From Bryobacterales bacterium (GTDB lineage: Bacteria; Acidobacteriota; Terriglobia; Bryobacterales; Bryobacteraceae), in contig DNFG01000525.1 in assembly GCA_003487005.1 (NCBI GenBank), forward strand, positions 1-5,577: a stretch of 5,577 nt of DNA, written 5' to 3'. Under the pieces are notes generated by a model. That model searched no databases, was not told the origin of the DNA, and saw nothing but the letters and a program-made list of their open reading frames with translations. The position numbers and the translations under genes are program-made. Of the stretch, positions 1-5,577 are shown one piece after another; the stretch's first letter is position 1, and every line of letters starts with the position of its first letter.

Positions 1-1215
1 GGCGATATCGAATCGCAGCCGTTCACCGAGGCGCTGCGGCAGATGCGGCACGAGTTGGGGCGGCACAACACGCTGTTCGTGCACGTGACGCTGGTGCCGT
101 GGATCGCGGCGGCGCAGGAGTTGAAGACCAAGCCGACGCAGCACAGCGTGAAGGAACTGCGGGCGATGGGCATCCAGCCCGATATTCTGGTTTGCCGGTC
201 GGAAAGGCCGTTGCCGGAGGATCAGCGCGACAAGATCGCGCTGTTCTGCGATGTAGACAAGGACGCGGTGATCAGCGCGTACGACGTGGACACGGTCTAC
301 CAGATCCCGTTGACGTTCGCTGAACAGGGCGTGGACGAGATCGCGCTGAGGGAGTTGCGGATCGAGAACGCGGGCGAGCGCGACCTGACCGCCTGGAGCG
401 CGATGTTGGACCGGATGCGGAACCCGGACGATGAAGTCCATATCGGATTGGTGGGCAAGTATGTGGAGTACGAGGATTCGTACAAGAGCCTCAAAGAGGC
501 GCTGTTGCACGCGGGGATTCACCACGGATTGAAGGTGAAGATCACGTGGATCGAGAGCGAGGGGCTGGAGTGGCCTTCGTGCGCGGAGGCACTGGAGGAC
601 TACGACGGCATCCTGGTGCCGGGGGGATTCGGCCGGCGCGGCGTCGAGGGAATGCTGCAGGCGATCCGGTATGCGCGGGAGCGCGAAGTGCCCTATTTCG
701 GCATCTGTCTCGGGATGCAGACGGCCGTGATCGAGTTCGCGCGGAACGCGGCGGGGTTGACGGAAGCGGATTCGACGGAGTTTGATGCGGCGGCGCCCGA
801 TCCAGTGATCTACAAATTGCGGGATTTGCTGGGGGTGGAGGAGCTGGGCGGGACGATGCGACTGGGCGCGTACGAGTGCCTGCTGGCCGAGGGTAGCCGG
901 GCGCGGGCGGCGTACGGCGAGGAGCGGATCAGCGAACGGCACCGGCACCGGTATGAATTCAACCGGGCTTACGAGCCAAGGTTGGTCGAGAAGGGGCTAC
1001 GGATCACGGGTCGGAGCGAGGATGAGAAGTTCGTCGAGATCTGCGAGTTGCCGGACCATCCGTGGTTTCTGGGTTGCCAGTTTCATCCGGAGTTCAAGTC
1101 GAAGCCGTTGACCCCCCATCCGCTGTTCAAGGCGTTTCTGGGGGCGTCGTACGAATACCGGAAGCGGCGCGTGGCGCGGGAGAACATCCCGTTGTTCGCC
1201 CAGGACGACGAATGA
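1..1215 (+). CDS. pyrG: CTP synthase (glutamine-hydrolysing), 5' end missing
   Basis: Last enzyme of de novo CTP synthesis: cytosolic, it aminates UTP to CTP with ATP and ammonia released from glutamine. The reading frame is open from base 1, so the gene begins upstream; 404 residues remain of a family near 540. The fragment opens with GDIES, the conserved motif of the synthetase domain whose Glu binds magnesium, followed by the typical KTKPTQHSV stretch. The class I glutaminase domain starts near fragment residue 147 (HIGLVGKYVE). Its GGFGRRG oxyanion loop, nucleophile Cys236 in GICLGMQ, and His362/Glu364 in FHPEF complete an intact catalytic triad. The C-terminal tail of about 30 residues is normal. 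The TGA stop (1213-1215) overlaps an ATG at 1212, but the next gene more likely starts downstream. Identification is very secure; no sign of damage in the visible part. Confidence 0.98.
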   Translation, partial: GDIESQPFTEALRQMRHELGRHNTLFVHVTLVPWIAAAQELKTKPTQHSVKELRAMGIQPDILVCRSERPLPEDQRDKIALFCDVDKDAVISAYDVDTVYQIPLTFAEQGVDEIALRELRIENAGERDLTAWSAMLDRMRNPDDEVHIGLVGKYVEYEDSYKSLKEALLHAGIHHGLKVKITWIESEGLEWPSCAEALEDYDGILVPGGFGRRGVEGMLQAIRYAREREVPYFGICLGMQTAVIEFARNAAGLTEADSTEFDAAAPDPVIYKLRDLLGVEELGGTMRLGAYECLLAEGSRARAAYGEERISERHRHRYEFNRAYEPRLVEKGLRITGRSEDEKFVEICELPDHPWFLGCQFHPEFKSKPLTPHPLFKAFLGASYEYRKRRVARENIPLFAQDDE

Positions 1216-1258
1216 AGGTTTTCTCCACGCCGGAGGGCTGGCGTGCGTCTAATAATGG

Positions 1259-1269
1259 AAGAGAAGGAG
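1259..1269 (+). promoter_or_regulatory. Ribosome binding site deciding the pilin start
   Basis: A purine run containing GAAGGAG lies 8 bases before the ATG at 1278. It supports that start over the in-frame ATG at 1212, which overlaps the pyrG stop and would add 22 non-signal-like residues before the prepilin leader. No convincing promoter is visible in the 62-base gap, so transcription may continue from pyrG. A small 5-bp inverted repeat (ACGCC 1227-1231 / GGCGT 1240-1244) has no T-run after it and is not a terminator. Confidence 0.7.
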
Positions 1270-1277
1270 TGACGCTG

Positions 1278-1754
1278 ATGATGCTGAGCCACATGCGGAC
1301 GCGCCGGAGGCGTGGGTTTTCGCTGATCGAACTGCTGATCGTGATCGCGATCATCCTGATTATCGCGGCGATCGCGGTTCCGAAGTTGAATAATGCGCGG
1401 ATGCACTCCCAGGAGATGGCGGCGATCCGGCAGATCAACACGCTCCACCAGGCACAGACACAGTATTACTCCCAGTTCGGACGGTTCGCGGAGAATCTGA
1501 CGCAGTTGGGTCCGGCGGAGGGCGCGACAGCGGGTCCGGCCGCCGCGGATCTCATCCCGGGCGACCTGGCGGCGGGGGAAAAGACCGGATACCGCTTCAC
1601 TTTGGCGGCGGCGGCGGAGGGCTACACGGTGACGGCCGTCCCGGTGGCTTTTAATTCGAGCGGCCGGCGCACGTTTTACTCCGATCAGACCCTCGTGATC
1701 CGGCAGGAGTGGAGCGCCGAGGTCGCGAACGCGCAAAGCGAAGAAATCAAATAG
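1278..1754 (+). CDS. Type IV prepilin-like protein (orphan pilin/pseudopilin)
   Basis: 158 residues. The N-terminus is a class III (prepilin) signal: a short basic leader ending RRRRG, then FSLIELLIVIAI. Cleavage by prepilin peptidase is expected between Gly13 and Phe14, giving Phe1 and the conserved Glu5 of a mature pilin. A hydrophobic helix of about 20 residues follows, then an amphipathic helix (PKLNNARMHSQEMAAIRQIN) and a small globular domain ending with GYTVTAVPV and RRTFYSDQTLVIR. This tail resembles small pilin-like proteins common in Acidobacteriota, though the resemblance is from memory. There is no cysteine, so no C-terminal disulfide loop. ATG 1278 was chosen for its binding site; ATG 1281 is equally possible. 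No secretion or pilus assembly genes are adjacent, so whether it is a pilus subunit, a type II secretion pseudopilin or a surface filament protein cannot be told. A terminator follows directly. Confidence 0.9.
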   Translation: MMLSHMRTRRRRGFSLIELLIVIAIILIIAAIAVPKLNNARMHSQEMAAIRQINTLHQAQTQYYSQFGRFAENLTQLGPAEGATAGPAAADLIPGDLAAGEKTGYRFTLAAAAEGYTVTAVPVAFNSSGRRTFYSDQTLVIRQEWSAEVANAQSEEIK

Positions 1755-1779
1755 TTTTCCGGCCAGAATGGCCATGTGG

Positions 1780-1818
1780 GCGCCGCCTGGGGAGATCCCC
1801 GGCGGCGCTCTTTGCTTT
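1780..1818 (+). terminator. Intrinsic terminator after the pilin gene
   Basis: GCGCCGCC (1780-1787) pairs with GGCGGCGC (1801-1808). After a single bulged T at 1788, GGGG (1789-1792) pairs with CCCC (1797-1800) around an AGAT loop, giving 12 GC pairs. TCTTTGCTTT follows at 1809-1818, an interrupted T tract. It begins 25 bases after the pilin stop. A smaller hairpin, GGCCA-GAA-TGGCC (1761-1773), lies just upstream. The T tract is imperfect, so efficiency is uncertain, but the stem is strong and well placed. Confidence 0.82.
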
Positions 1819-1868
1819 GGGGGGGGAGGACCGGCAGGAGGAGAACTACGGCGGCGAACTAGATTATG

Positions 1869-1898
1869 TTGATAGGGAATGGGCAGATAGGGTATCCT
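1869..1898 (+). promoter_or_regulatory. Candidate sigma70 promoter of the cysDNH operon
   Basis: TTGATA (1869-1874, five of six matches to the -35 consensus) and TATCCT (1893-1898, four of six to the -10 consensus) are separated by 18 bases. This is the first promoter-like pair after the terminator and sits just before cysD. Transcription would start near 1904-1906, on or next to the GTG start, so the mRNA could be leaderless. No riboswitch-like structure is evident in the 1755-1905 gap. It is a sequence-match prediction only, in a phylum whose promoters are poorly mapped. Confidence 0.5.
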
Positions 1899-1905
1899 GT
1901 CGGGA

Positions 1906-2808
1906 GTGTTGCCCGTACTGTCTCATTTGCGAGCGCTGGAAGCCGAAAGTCTTCACATTTTGCGCGAAACGGCCGCCCAGTTCCGGAAGCCGGTGCTGTT
2001 GTACTCAATCGGGAAGGACAGCTCCGTTCTGGTCCATCTGGCCCGGAAGGCCTTCCATCCGGGGCGGATTCCCTTCCCCCTGCTCCACATCGACACGACG
2101 TACGAGTACCCGGAGATGATCGAGTTCCGCGACCGCTTCACCCGCGAGATTGGGGCGGAACTGCGGGTGTACACGAATCAGGAGGCGATCGCGGGCGGCG
2201 CGAATCCTTACGATTTGGGGACGGCGAAGTGTTGCGGGCTTCTGCGGACGCGCGCCCTCGTCGATGGCTTGCGGCAGGGCGGTTACGACGCCGCCCTCGG
2301 CGGAGCGCGGCGCGACGAAGAGAAATCCCGGGCCAAGGAGCGGGTGTTCAGCTTCCGCGACCGGGAAGGGCGCTGGGATCCGCGGAACCAGCGGCCGGAG
2401 TTGTGGAACATCTACAACGGGAAGGTGGATCCGGGCGAGTCGATCCGTGTTTTCCCGATGTCGAACTGGACCGAAATGGACGTCTGGCGCTACATCGAAC
2501 TGGAAAGCATCCCGATTGTGCCGCTCTATTACGCCAAGCCGAGGCCGGTGGTGCTGCGGAACGGGTCGGTGATTCCGCTGGAGGCGAACGTCCAACTGCT
2601 GCCCGGGGAGAAGGAAGAGATGGTGATGTGCCGGATGCGCTCGCTGGGCTGCACGCCCTGCTCGGGCGCGATCCGGAGCGAGGCGGACACGATCGGCAAG
2701 GTCATCGACGAACTGATCGGTTTCCGCCGTTCCGAACGCGAAAACCGGATTATCGACCACGACCAGGAAGGGTCGATGGAGTTGAAGAAGCGCGAGGGGT
2801 ACTTCTAA
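1906..2808 (+). CDS. cysD: Sulfate adenylyltransferase subunit 2 (ATP sulfurylase, small subunit)
   Basis: Catalytic subunit of ATP sulfurylase: with CysN it adenylates sulfate to APS, the first step of sulfate assimilation, in the cytoplasm. The 300 residues match the family length (E. coli 302). An N-terminal helix ([16 protein letters not shown]) precedes the PP-loop YSIGKDSS (residues 33-40). Next come [13 protein letters not shown], the signature [15 protein letters not shown] (132-146), the [11 protein letters not shown] block, the [13 protein letters not shown] block and the C-terminal [10 protein letters not shown], all as expected. A Cys109-Cys110 pair stands where E. coli has other residues; I recall similar pairs in other CysD branches. 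An in-frame TAG at 1888-1890 makes GTG 1906 the first possible start. It lacks a clear Shine-Dalgarno sequence; TTG 1909 or 1927 are alternatives. cysN follows after 3 bases, so the two subunits are surely co-transcribed. Confidence 0.97.
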   Translation: MLPVLSHLRALEAESLHILRETAAQFRKPVLLYSIGKDSSVLVHLARKAFHPGRIPFPLLHIDTTYEYPEMIEFRDRFTREIGAELRVYTNQEAIAGGANPYDLGTAKCCGLLRTRALVDGLRQGGYDAALGGARRDEEKSRAKERVFSFRDREGRWDPRNQRPELWNIYNGKVDPGESIRVFPMSNWTEMDVWRYIELESIPIVPLYYAKPRPVVLRNGSVIPLEANVQLLPGEKEEMVMCRMRSLGCTPCSGAIRSEADTIGKVIDELIGFRRSERENRIIDHDQEGSMELKKREGYF

Positions 2809-2811
2809 GCC

Positions 2812-4521
2812 ATGCTGGCGCTCGACCATTTCACGACGGCGACAGGCGAAAAGCCCCTGTTGCGCATTTCCACCGCGGGCAGCGTGGACGACGGCAAATC
2901 GACCCTGATCGGGCGTCTGCTGCACGACACGCGGACCGTCTGGGAGGACCAACTCGAGGAACTGGGGCGCTCCACCGTCAATCGCGCCTCGCGGGGGCTC
3001 GATTTTTCCCTGCTGACCGACGGTCTCCGGGCCGAACGCGAGCAGGGCATCACGATCGACGTCGCCTACCGCTACTTCGCCACGCCCAGGCGCAAATTCA
3101 TCGTCGCCGACACCCCCGGCCACGAACAGTACACCCGCAACATGGCCACCGGCGCCTCGACCGCCGACGCCGCCATCATCCTGCTCGACGCGCGCAAGGG
3201 CGTACTGCCGCAGTCGCGCCGGCATGCCTATATTGCCTGGCTGCTGGGGGTCCGGCGTCTGGTCTTTGCCGTCAACAAGATGGATCTGGTCGATTTCTCG
3301 GAGCAGGTGTTCGCGGAGATCCGCCAGCAGGCCGCGCCCCTGCTGGCCCTGCTCGAAGGCGCGCAAGCAGACTTCCTGCCGGTGAGCGCTCTTGATGGCG
3401 ACAACGTCGTCGACCGCTCGCCGCGCACCCCCTGGTACGCCGGGCCCAGCCTGCTCGAACTCCTCGAATCGCTCGATCCGCCCGCGGCCACCGAGACCCA
3501 GGCGTTCCGCTTCCCCGTTCAACTCGTCATCCGCCCCCACCTCGACTTCCGCGGGTATGCCGGCCAGATCGCGAGCGGTCGGGTCGCCGTGGGCGACGAG
3601 ATCGTGACGCTACCCTCCGGGCGGCATTCGCGGGTCAAGCGGATCGTCACCTTCGACGGGGATCTGGCCGAAGCGTTCGCGCCGATGTCCGTGACCCTCG
3701 AACTGGAGGACGAACTCGACATCGCGCGCGGCGACACCCTCGCCGCGCCCACGGCGCCGCCCGTACTGGCCCGCCGCGCCGAAGCGATGGTCGTCTGGAT
3801 GAACGAGACCGCGCTGGCCCCGGGGCGCACCTACCTGCTCCAGCACGGCCCGCGCACCGTTCCGGCACGCGTCGAAAAGATGGTGTACCGCTGGGACGTC
3901 AACTCGCTCGAACCGAAGGAGGCCGCTGGACTCGAATTGAATGAGATCGGCCGCGTCCTCATCGAATGCGCCGAGCCGCTCGCTTTTGATTCGTACCGGA
4001 CGAACCGGGCCACTGGCGGGTTCATTCTGATCGACCCGATTCACAACCTGACCTTGGGCGCCGGCCTGATCGAAGCCGCGGTCCGCCGGGAACGCCGTGG
4101 CGGCGCGGGCGTGGCATTTCGCGCGGCGCGCTTGACACCCGCCGAACGCGCCGCGATGTTCGGGCACAAAGGCGCCGTGGTGGATCTGTCGGCGAGGCCG
4201 GATCTGGCGCCGCTACTCGAACGCCAACTCCTCGAACAAGGCCACCACGCCCTGCTCTGGGAACTCCCCGAAGCCTCCGCTGAAGCGACGGCGGGCAAGC
4301 CCGCCGAAGCCTTGGCGAAACCCCAGGCGGGCAAGCCCGCCGAAGCCTTGGCGAAGGCGGGGCAAATCGTCGTCACAACCCAGCCGGCCCCAGGAGCGCT
4401 CGTGCAATCCGCCGACCTGAGCGCCGACGACGACGAGGCCCTCCTCGAGTTGCACGAGCGCCTCCGGCGGTCGGGCGTGTTCCTGATTCAGGACGATGTG
4501 GATCTGGGCGAGGGCATTTAA
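2812..4521 (+). CDS. cysN: Sulfate adenylyltransferase subunit 1 (GTPase) with an aberrant C-terminal extension
   Basis: Regulatory GTPase subunit of ATP sulfurylase, coupling GTP hydrolysis to APS synthesis by CysD. The EF-Tu-like G domain is intact: G1 GSVDDGKST (23-31), switch region EREQGITIDVAYRYF, G3 DTPGH (100-104) and G4 NKMD (155-158). Two beta-barrel domains follow, up to about residue 420 (ending LIDPIHNLTLGAGLIEAAV). At 569 residues it is about 95 longer than E. coli CysN (475) but shorter than CysN-CysC fusions (over 600). Residues 441-486 (from LTPAERAAMFGHKGAVVDL) read like the entry of an APS-kinase domain, yet the GLSGAGKST P-loop is absent. Residues 487-518 come from a tandem DNA repeat, and the last 50 are acidic and unassigned. 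I infer a decayed CysC domain; the ATP sulfurylase role should be unaffected. GAGGGG at 2794-2799 is a possible ribosome binding site, 12 bases before the ATG. Confidence 0.95.
   Translation: MLALDHFTTATGEKPLLRISTAGSVDDGKSTLIGRLLHDTRTVWEDQLEELGRSTVNRASRGLDFSLLTDGLRAEREQGITIDVAYRYFATPRRKFIVADTPGHEQYTRNMATGASTADAAIILLDARKGVLPQSRRHAYIAWLLGVRRLVFAVNKMDLVDFSEQVFAEIRQQAAPLLALLEGAQADFLPVSALDGDNVVDRSPRTPWYAGPSLLELLESLDPPAATETQAFRFPVQLVIRPHLDFRGYAGQIASGRVAVGDEIVTLPSGRHSRVKRIVTFDGDLAEAFAPMSVTLELEDELDIARGDTLAAPTAPPVLARRAEAMVVWMNETALAPGRTYLLQHGPRTVPARVEKMVYRWDVNSLEPKEAAGLELNEIGRVLIECAEPLAFDSYRTNRATGGFILIDPIHNLTLGAGLIEAAVRRERRGGAGVAFRAARLTPAERAAMFGHKGAVVDLSARPDLAPLLERQLLEQGHHALLWELPEASAEATAGKPAEALAKPQAGKPAEALAKAGQIVVTTQPAPGALVQSADLSADDDEALLELHERLRRSGVFLIQDDVDLGEGI
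4270..4365 (+). repeat. 36-bp tandem repeat with REP-like palindromes inside cysN
   Basis: Two full 36-base units (4270-4305, 4306-4341) and a partial third (4342 to about 4365) lie in frame within cysN. The strongest identity is a perfect 30-base direct repeat, 4290-4319 and 4326-4355. Each full unit contains the palindrome GGCGGGC-AA-GCCCGCC (4290-4305 and 4326-4341). The units encode EASAEATAGKPA, EALAKPQAGKPA and EALAKAGQ. The opposite strand reads as GFGGLAR-type repeats. I recall such motifs in spurious ORFs from dispersed intergenic repeats of several phyla; this link is unverified. Removing it would join WELP directly to IVVTTQPAPG, consistent with a later insertion. Confidence 0.85.
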
Positions 4522-4530
4522 GGAGCGAAC

Positions 4531-5193
4531 ATGGCCGATCTGTTGCAATCCGCAAAAGAAATCATTGGACGCGCGCCCGGCCGGGCGTGCTTCACATGCA
4601 GTTTTCAGGCCGAGGACGTGGCCGTGCTCCATCTGCTGCTGCAGAAGGATTCGCGCATCCCGGTGCTGTTCCTCGAAACCGGCTATCATTTCCCGGAAAC
4701 GTACGCGTACCGCGACCAGTTGGCCCGCGACTGGAACCTGAATCTCATCAATATGCAGGCCGCGCAGACCGTGCCGGAGCAGGAATCGGCCTTCGGCATC
4801 CTCCACCAGACCGACCCCTCGCGCTGCTGCCATCTGCGCAAGGTGGAGCCGTTGCTGGAGGGCCTCTCCGGCTACGAAACCTGGTTCACCGGGCTGCGCC
4901 GCGAGCAGTCGCCGTCGCGGGCCAACCTGCAGCCCGAGGAAAGCCACCGGTTCCCGAACGGCTTGACCCTCCACAAGGTGAGCCCGCTCTACGACTGGAA
5001 ATGGCAGGACGTGCTGGCCTACCTGACGGCAAATGACGTCCCGCTGCTGCCGCTGTACGAACAGGGCTACACCAGCATCGGCTGCGCGCCCTGCACGGCG
5101 AAGCCGGCCCCCGGCGAGCACGCCCGCGCGGGCCGTTGGGGCGGCCAGAAACTCGAATGCGGCCTGCACACGGTGAGCGAAAAAGACGAGTAG
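4531..5193 (+). CDS. cysH: Assimilatory adenylylsulfate (APS) reductase, iron-sulfur type
   Basis: PAPS/APS reductase family: reduces activated sulfate to sulfite with electrons from thioredoxin or glutaredoxin. 220 residues, slightly short but complete. Visible motifs are CSFQAEDVAVLHLL (PP-loop-like nucleotide site), FLETGYHFPETYAYRD, TGLRREQSPSRA and KVSPLYDWKWQDVLAYL. The C-terminal ECGLH carries the catalytic Cys210. Cys99-Cys100 (DPSRCCHLRK) and the Cys185/Cys188 pair (GCAPC) form the CC...CXXC set that binds a [4Fe-4S] cluster. In this family the cluster marks enzymes using APS rather than PAPS, so I call APS reductase by inference. AAGGAG (4520-4525), overlapping the cysN stop, lies 5 bases before the ATG, and only 9 bases separate the genes. 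As last gene of the cysDNH operon it fits a pathway without APS kinase. No clear terminator follows. Confidence 0.95.
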   Translation: MADLLQSAKEIIGRAPGRACFTCSFQAEDVAVLHLLLQKDSRIPVLFLETGYHFPETYAYRDQLARDWNLNLINMQAAQTVPEQESAFGILHQTDPSRCCHLRKVEPLLEGLSGYETWFTGLRREQSPSRANLQPEESHRFPNGLTLHKVSPLYDWKWQDVLAYLTANDVPLLPLYEQGYTSIGCAPCTAKPAPGEHARAGRWGGQKLECGLHTVSEKDE

Positions 5194-5196
5194 GCG

Positions 5197-5224
5197 TACA
5201 ATCAGACTAGTCAGACTAGTCTGA
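5197..5224 (+). promoter_or_regulatory. Promoter -10 box plus repeat/palindrome operator of the antitoxin gene
   Basis: TACAAT (5197-5202) matches the -10 consensus at five of six positions; no good -35 is seen. TCAGACTAG occurs twice in tandem (5202-5210, 5211-5219). The second copy begins a perfect 14-base palindrome, TCAGACTAGTCTGA (5211-5224), which would cover the transcription start. This layout, directly before a Phd-type antitoxin gene, fits an autoregulatory operator bound by the antitoxin or the toxin-antitoxin complex. The repeat structure is seen; the binding function is inferred. Confidence 0.7.
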
Positions 5225-5242
5225 CCAGAAATGGAGGCGCTG

Positions 5243-5542
5243 ATGGCGAAGCTGATGCAGCCGAAGCGGCGCTGGAAGTTACAGGACGCCAAGGCGCGGT
5301 TGAGCGAACTGGTGCGCCTGGCCGAGTCCGAAGGGCCGCAGGTGATCAGCCGGCATGGCGAGGACGCGGTGGTCGTCGTCCGCATGGAGCAGTGGGTCGA
5401 GCACGAAGAGAAGCGAAAGAAGCAAGCAGGCGGCAAGAAGAAGAAGGAAAGCTTCCTCGAATTCATGCGGCGGTCGCCGCTGGCGAAGTACGGCATCGAT
5501 CTGGAGCGGGAGCCGGACTACGGCCGGGACGTTGAGCTGTGA
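5243..5542 (+). CDS. Type II antitoxin, Phd/YefM family
   Basis: 99 residues from the chosen ATG. The N-terminal half has the Phd/YefM pattern: WKLQDAKARLSELVRLAESEGPQVISRHGEDAVVVV, a small dimeric DNA-binding fold, followed by an MEQW helix. The C-terminal end, ESFLEFMRRSPLAKYGIDLEREPDYGRDVEL, matches the toxin-binding tail of antitoxins paired with PIN-domain toxins. Between them is a very lysine-rich linker (EEKRKKQAGGKKKK). ATG 5231 would add four residues, but GGAGG at 5233-5237 lies 5 bases before ATG 5243 and favours the latter; ATG 5255 is also possible. A palindromic operator lies immediately upstream and a toxin start overlaps the stop. The expected role is to neutralise the toxin and repress its own operon. 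Family assignment is firm from sequence pattern; the partner is only glimpsed. Confidence 0.9.
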   Translation: MAKLMQPKRRWKLQDAKARLSELVRLAESEGPQVISRHGEDAVVVVRMEQWVEHEEKRKKQAGGKKKKESFLEFMRRSPLAKYGIDLEREPDYGRDVEL

Positions 5543-5577
5543 ACCGGTACCTTAAAGCTTCCTCGAATTCATGCGGC
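5539..5577 (+). CDS. Start of a probable PIN-domain (VapC-type) toxin, truncated by the window end
   Basis: A GTG at 5539 overlaps the antitoxin TGA by 4 bases (GTGA), the usual translational coupling in such pairs. The first codons give MNRYL, matching my recollection of toxins that begin MNRYLLDTNV. From the sixth codon the sequence becomes KASSNSCG, not the expected DTN motif, because the last 24 bases copy part of the antitoxin gene. Only 13 codons are present. That a toxin gene starts here is inferred from position and five residues; its further sequence is probably corrupted by assembly. Confidence 0.5.
   Translation, partial: MNRYLKASSNSCG
5554..5577 (+). repeat. 24-bp exact copy of an antitoxin-gene segment at the window end
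   Basis: Bases 5554-5577 are identical to 5448-5471, where the same sequence encodes part of the antitoxin tail (SFLEFMR) in another frame. The flanking base differs on the left (T at 5553, G at 5447) and the copy runs exactly to the window end. A contig-end assembly artefact is the simplest explanation; a real short duplication is possible. Confidence 0.85.

Noticed and set aside
1250..1256. TAATAAT as a -10 box for the pilin gene
   Set aside because: No -35-like hexamer at a suitable distance; the match is too short to support a promoter.
1866..3395. 509-codon open frame on the plus strand overlapping cysD
   Set aside because: It covers cysD and the start of cysN in another frame and its translation is arginine/glycine/proline-rich without family motifs, whereas cysD matches its family along its full length.
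2005..3540. 511-codon open frame on the minus strand across cysD and cysN
   Set aside because: It lies antisense to two clearly recognised genes, its translation is low in complexity (rich in R, G, A, V) with no recognisable motif, and long antisense frames are expected in high-GC DNA.
4270..4365. Possible CRISPR array
   Set aside because: Units are contiguous at 36 bp without unique spacers, are in frame with cysN, and no cas genes are present.
4213..5496. 427-codon open frame on the minus strand with GFGGLAR repeats
   Set aside because: Antisense to the cysN tail, cysH and the antitoxin gene; the repeats are just the opposite strand of the 36-bp DNA repeat, and nothing else resembles a known protein.
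5543..5570. Cluster of restriction-site sequences (GGTACC, AAGCTT, GAATTC) resembling a cloning polylinker
   Set aside because: AAGCTT and GAATTC also occur in the identical internal copy at 5448-5471, where they encode the antitoxin tail, so they are native sequence and not vector.

Overview
The window looks like a piece of a high-GC bacterial genome, most likely an Acidobacteriota-type (Solibacter/Bryobacter-like) chromosome. That is a guess from the style of the proteins, above all the orphan type IV pilin-like protein and the sulfate-assimilation genes, and not from any database search. Every supported gene is on the + strand. The window starts inside one gene and ends inside another.

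Layout. Positions 1-1215 hold the 3' three quarters of pyrG (CTP synthase), including its whole glutaminase domain. A short gap with a clear ribosome binding site leads into a small prepilin-like gene (1278-1754), which is closed by a GC-rich intrinsic terminator (about 1780-1818). The gap 1755-1905 holds that terminator and then a plausible sigma70-type promoter, whose predicted start point falls on the GTG codon of cysD. cysD (1906-2808), cysN (2812-4521) and cysH (4531-5193) are tightly packed and form a sulfate-assimilation operon. ATP sulfurylase (CysD plus the GTPase CysN) makes adenosine 5'-phosphosulfate (APS). CysH carries the cysteine set of an iron-sulfur APS reductase and would reduce APS directly to sulfite, so no APS kinase is needed.

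After cysH come a TACAAT -10 box, a repeat/palindrome operator and a Phd/YefM-type antitoxin gene (5243-5542). Overlapping its stop by 4 bases are the first codons of a probable PIN-type toxin, cut off by the window end. The last 24 bases exactly repeat a stretch inside the antitoxin gene, which suggests a contig-end assembly artefact.

The most interesting part is the C-terminus of CysN. Instead of stopping after the GTPase/beta-barrel domains or carrying a complete APS kinase, it continues into what looks like a decayed APS-kinase domain without a P-loop. That tail is interrupted by an in-frame 36-bp tandem repeat with REP-like palindromes. Otherwise these are familiar gene families, and I see no convincing wholly new system.
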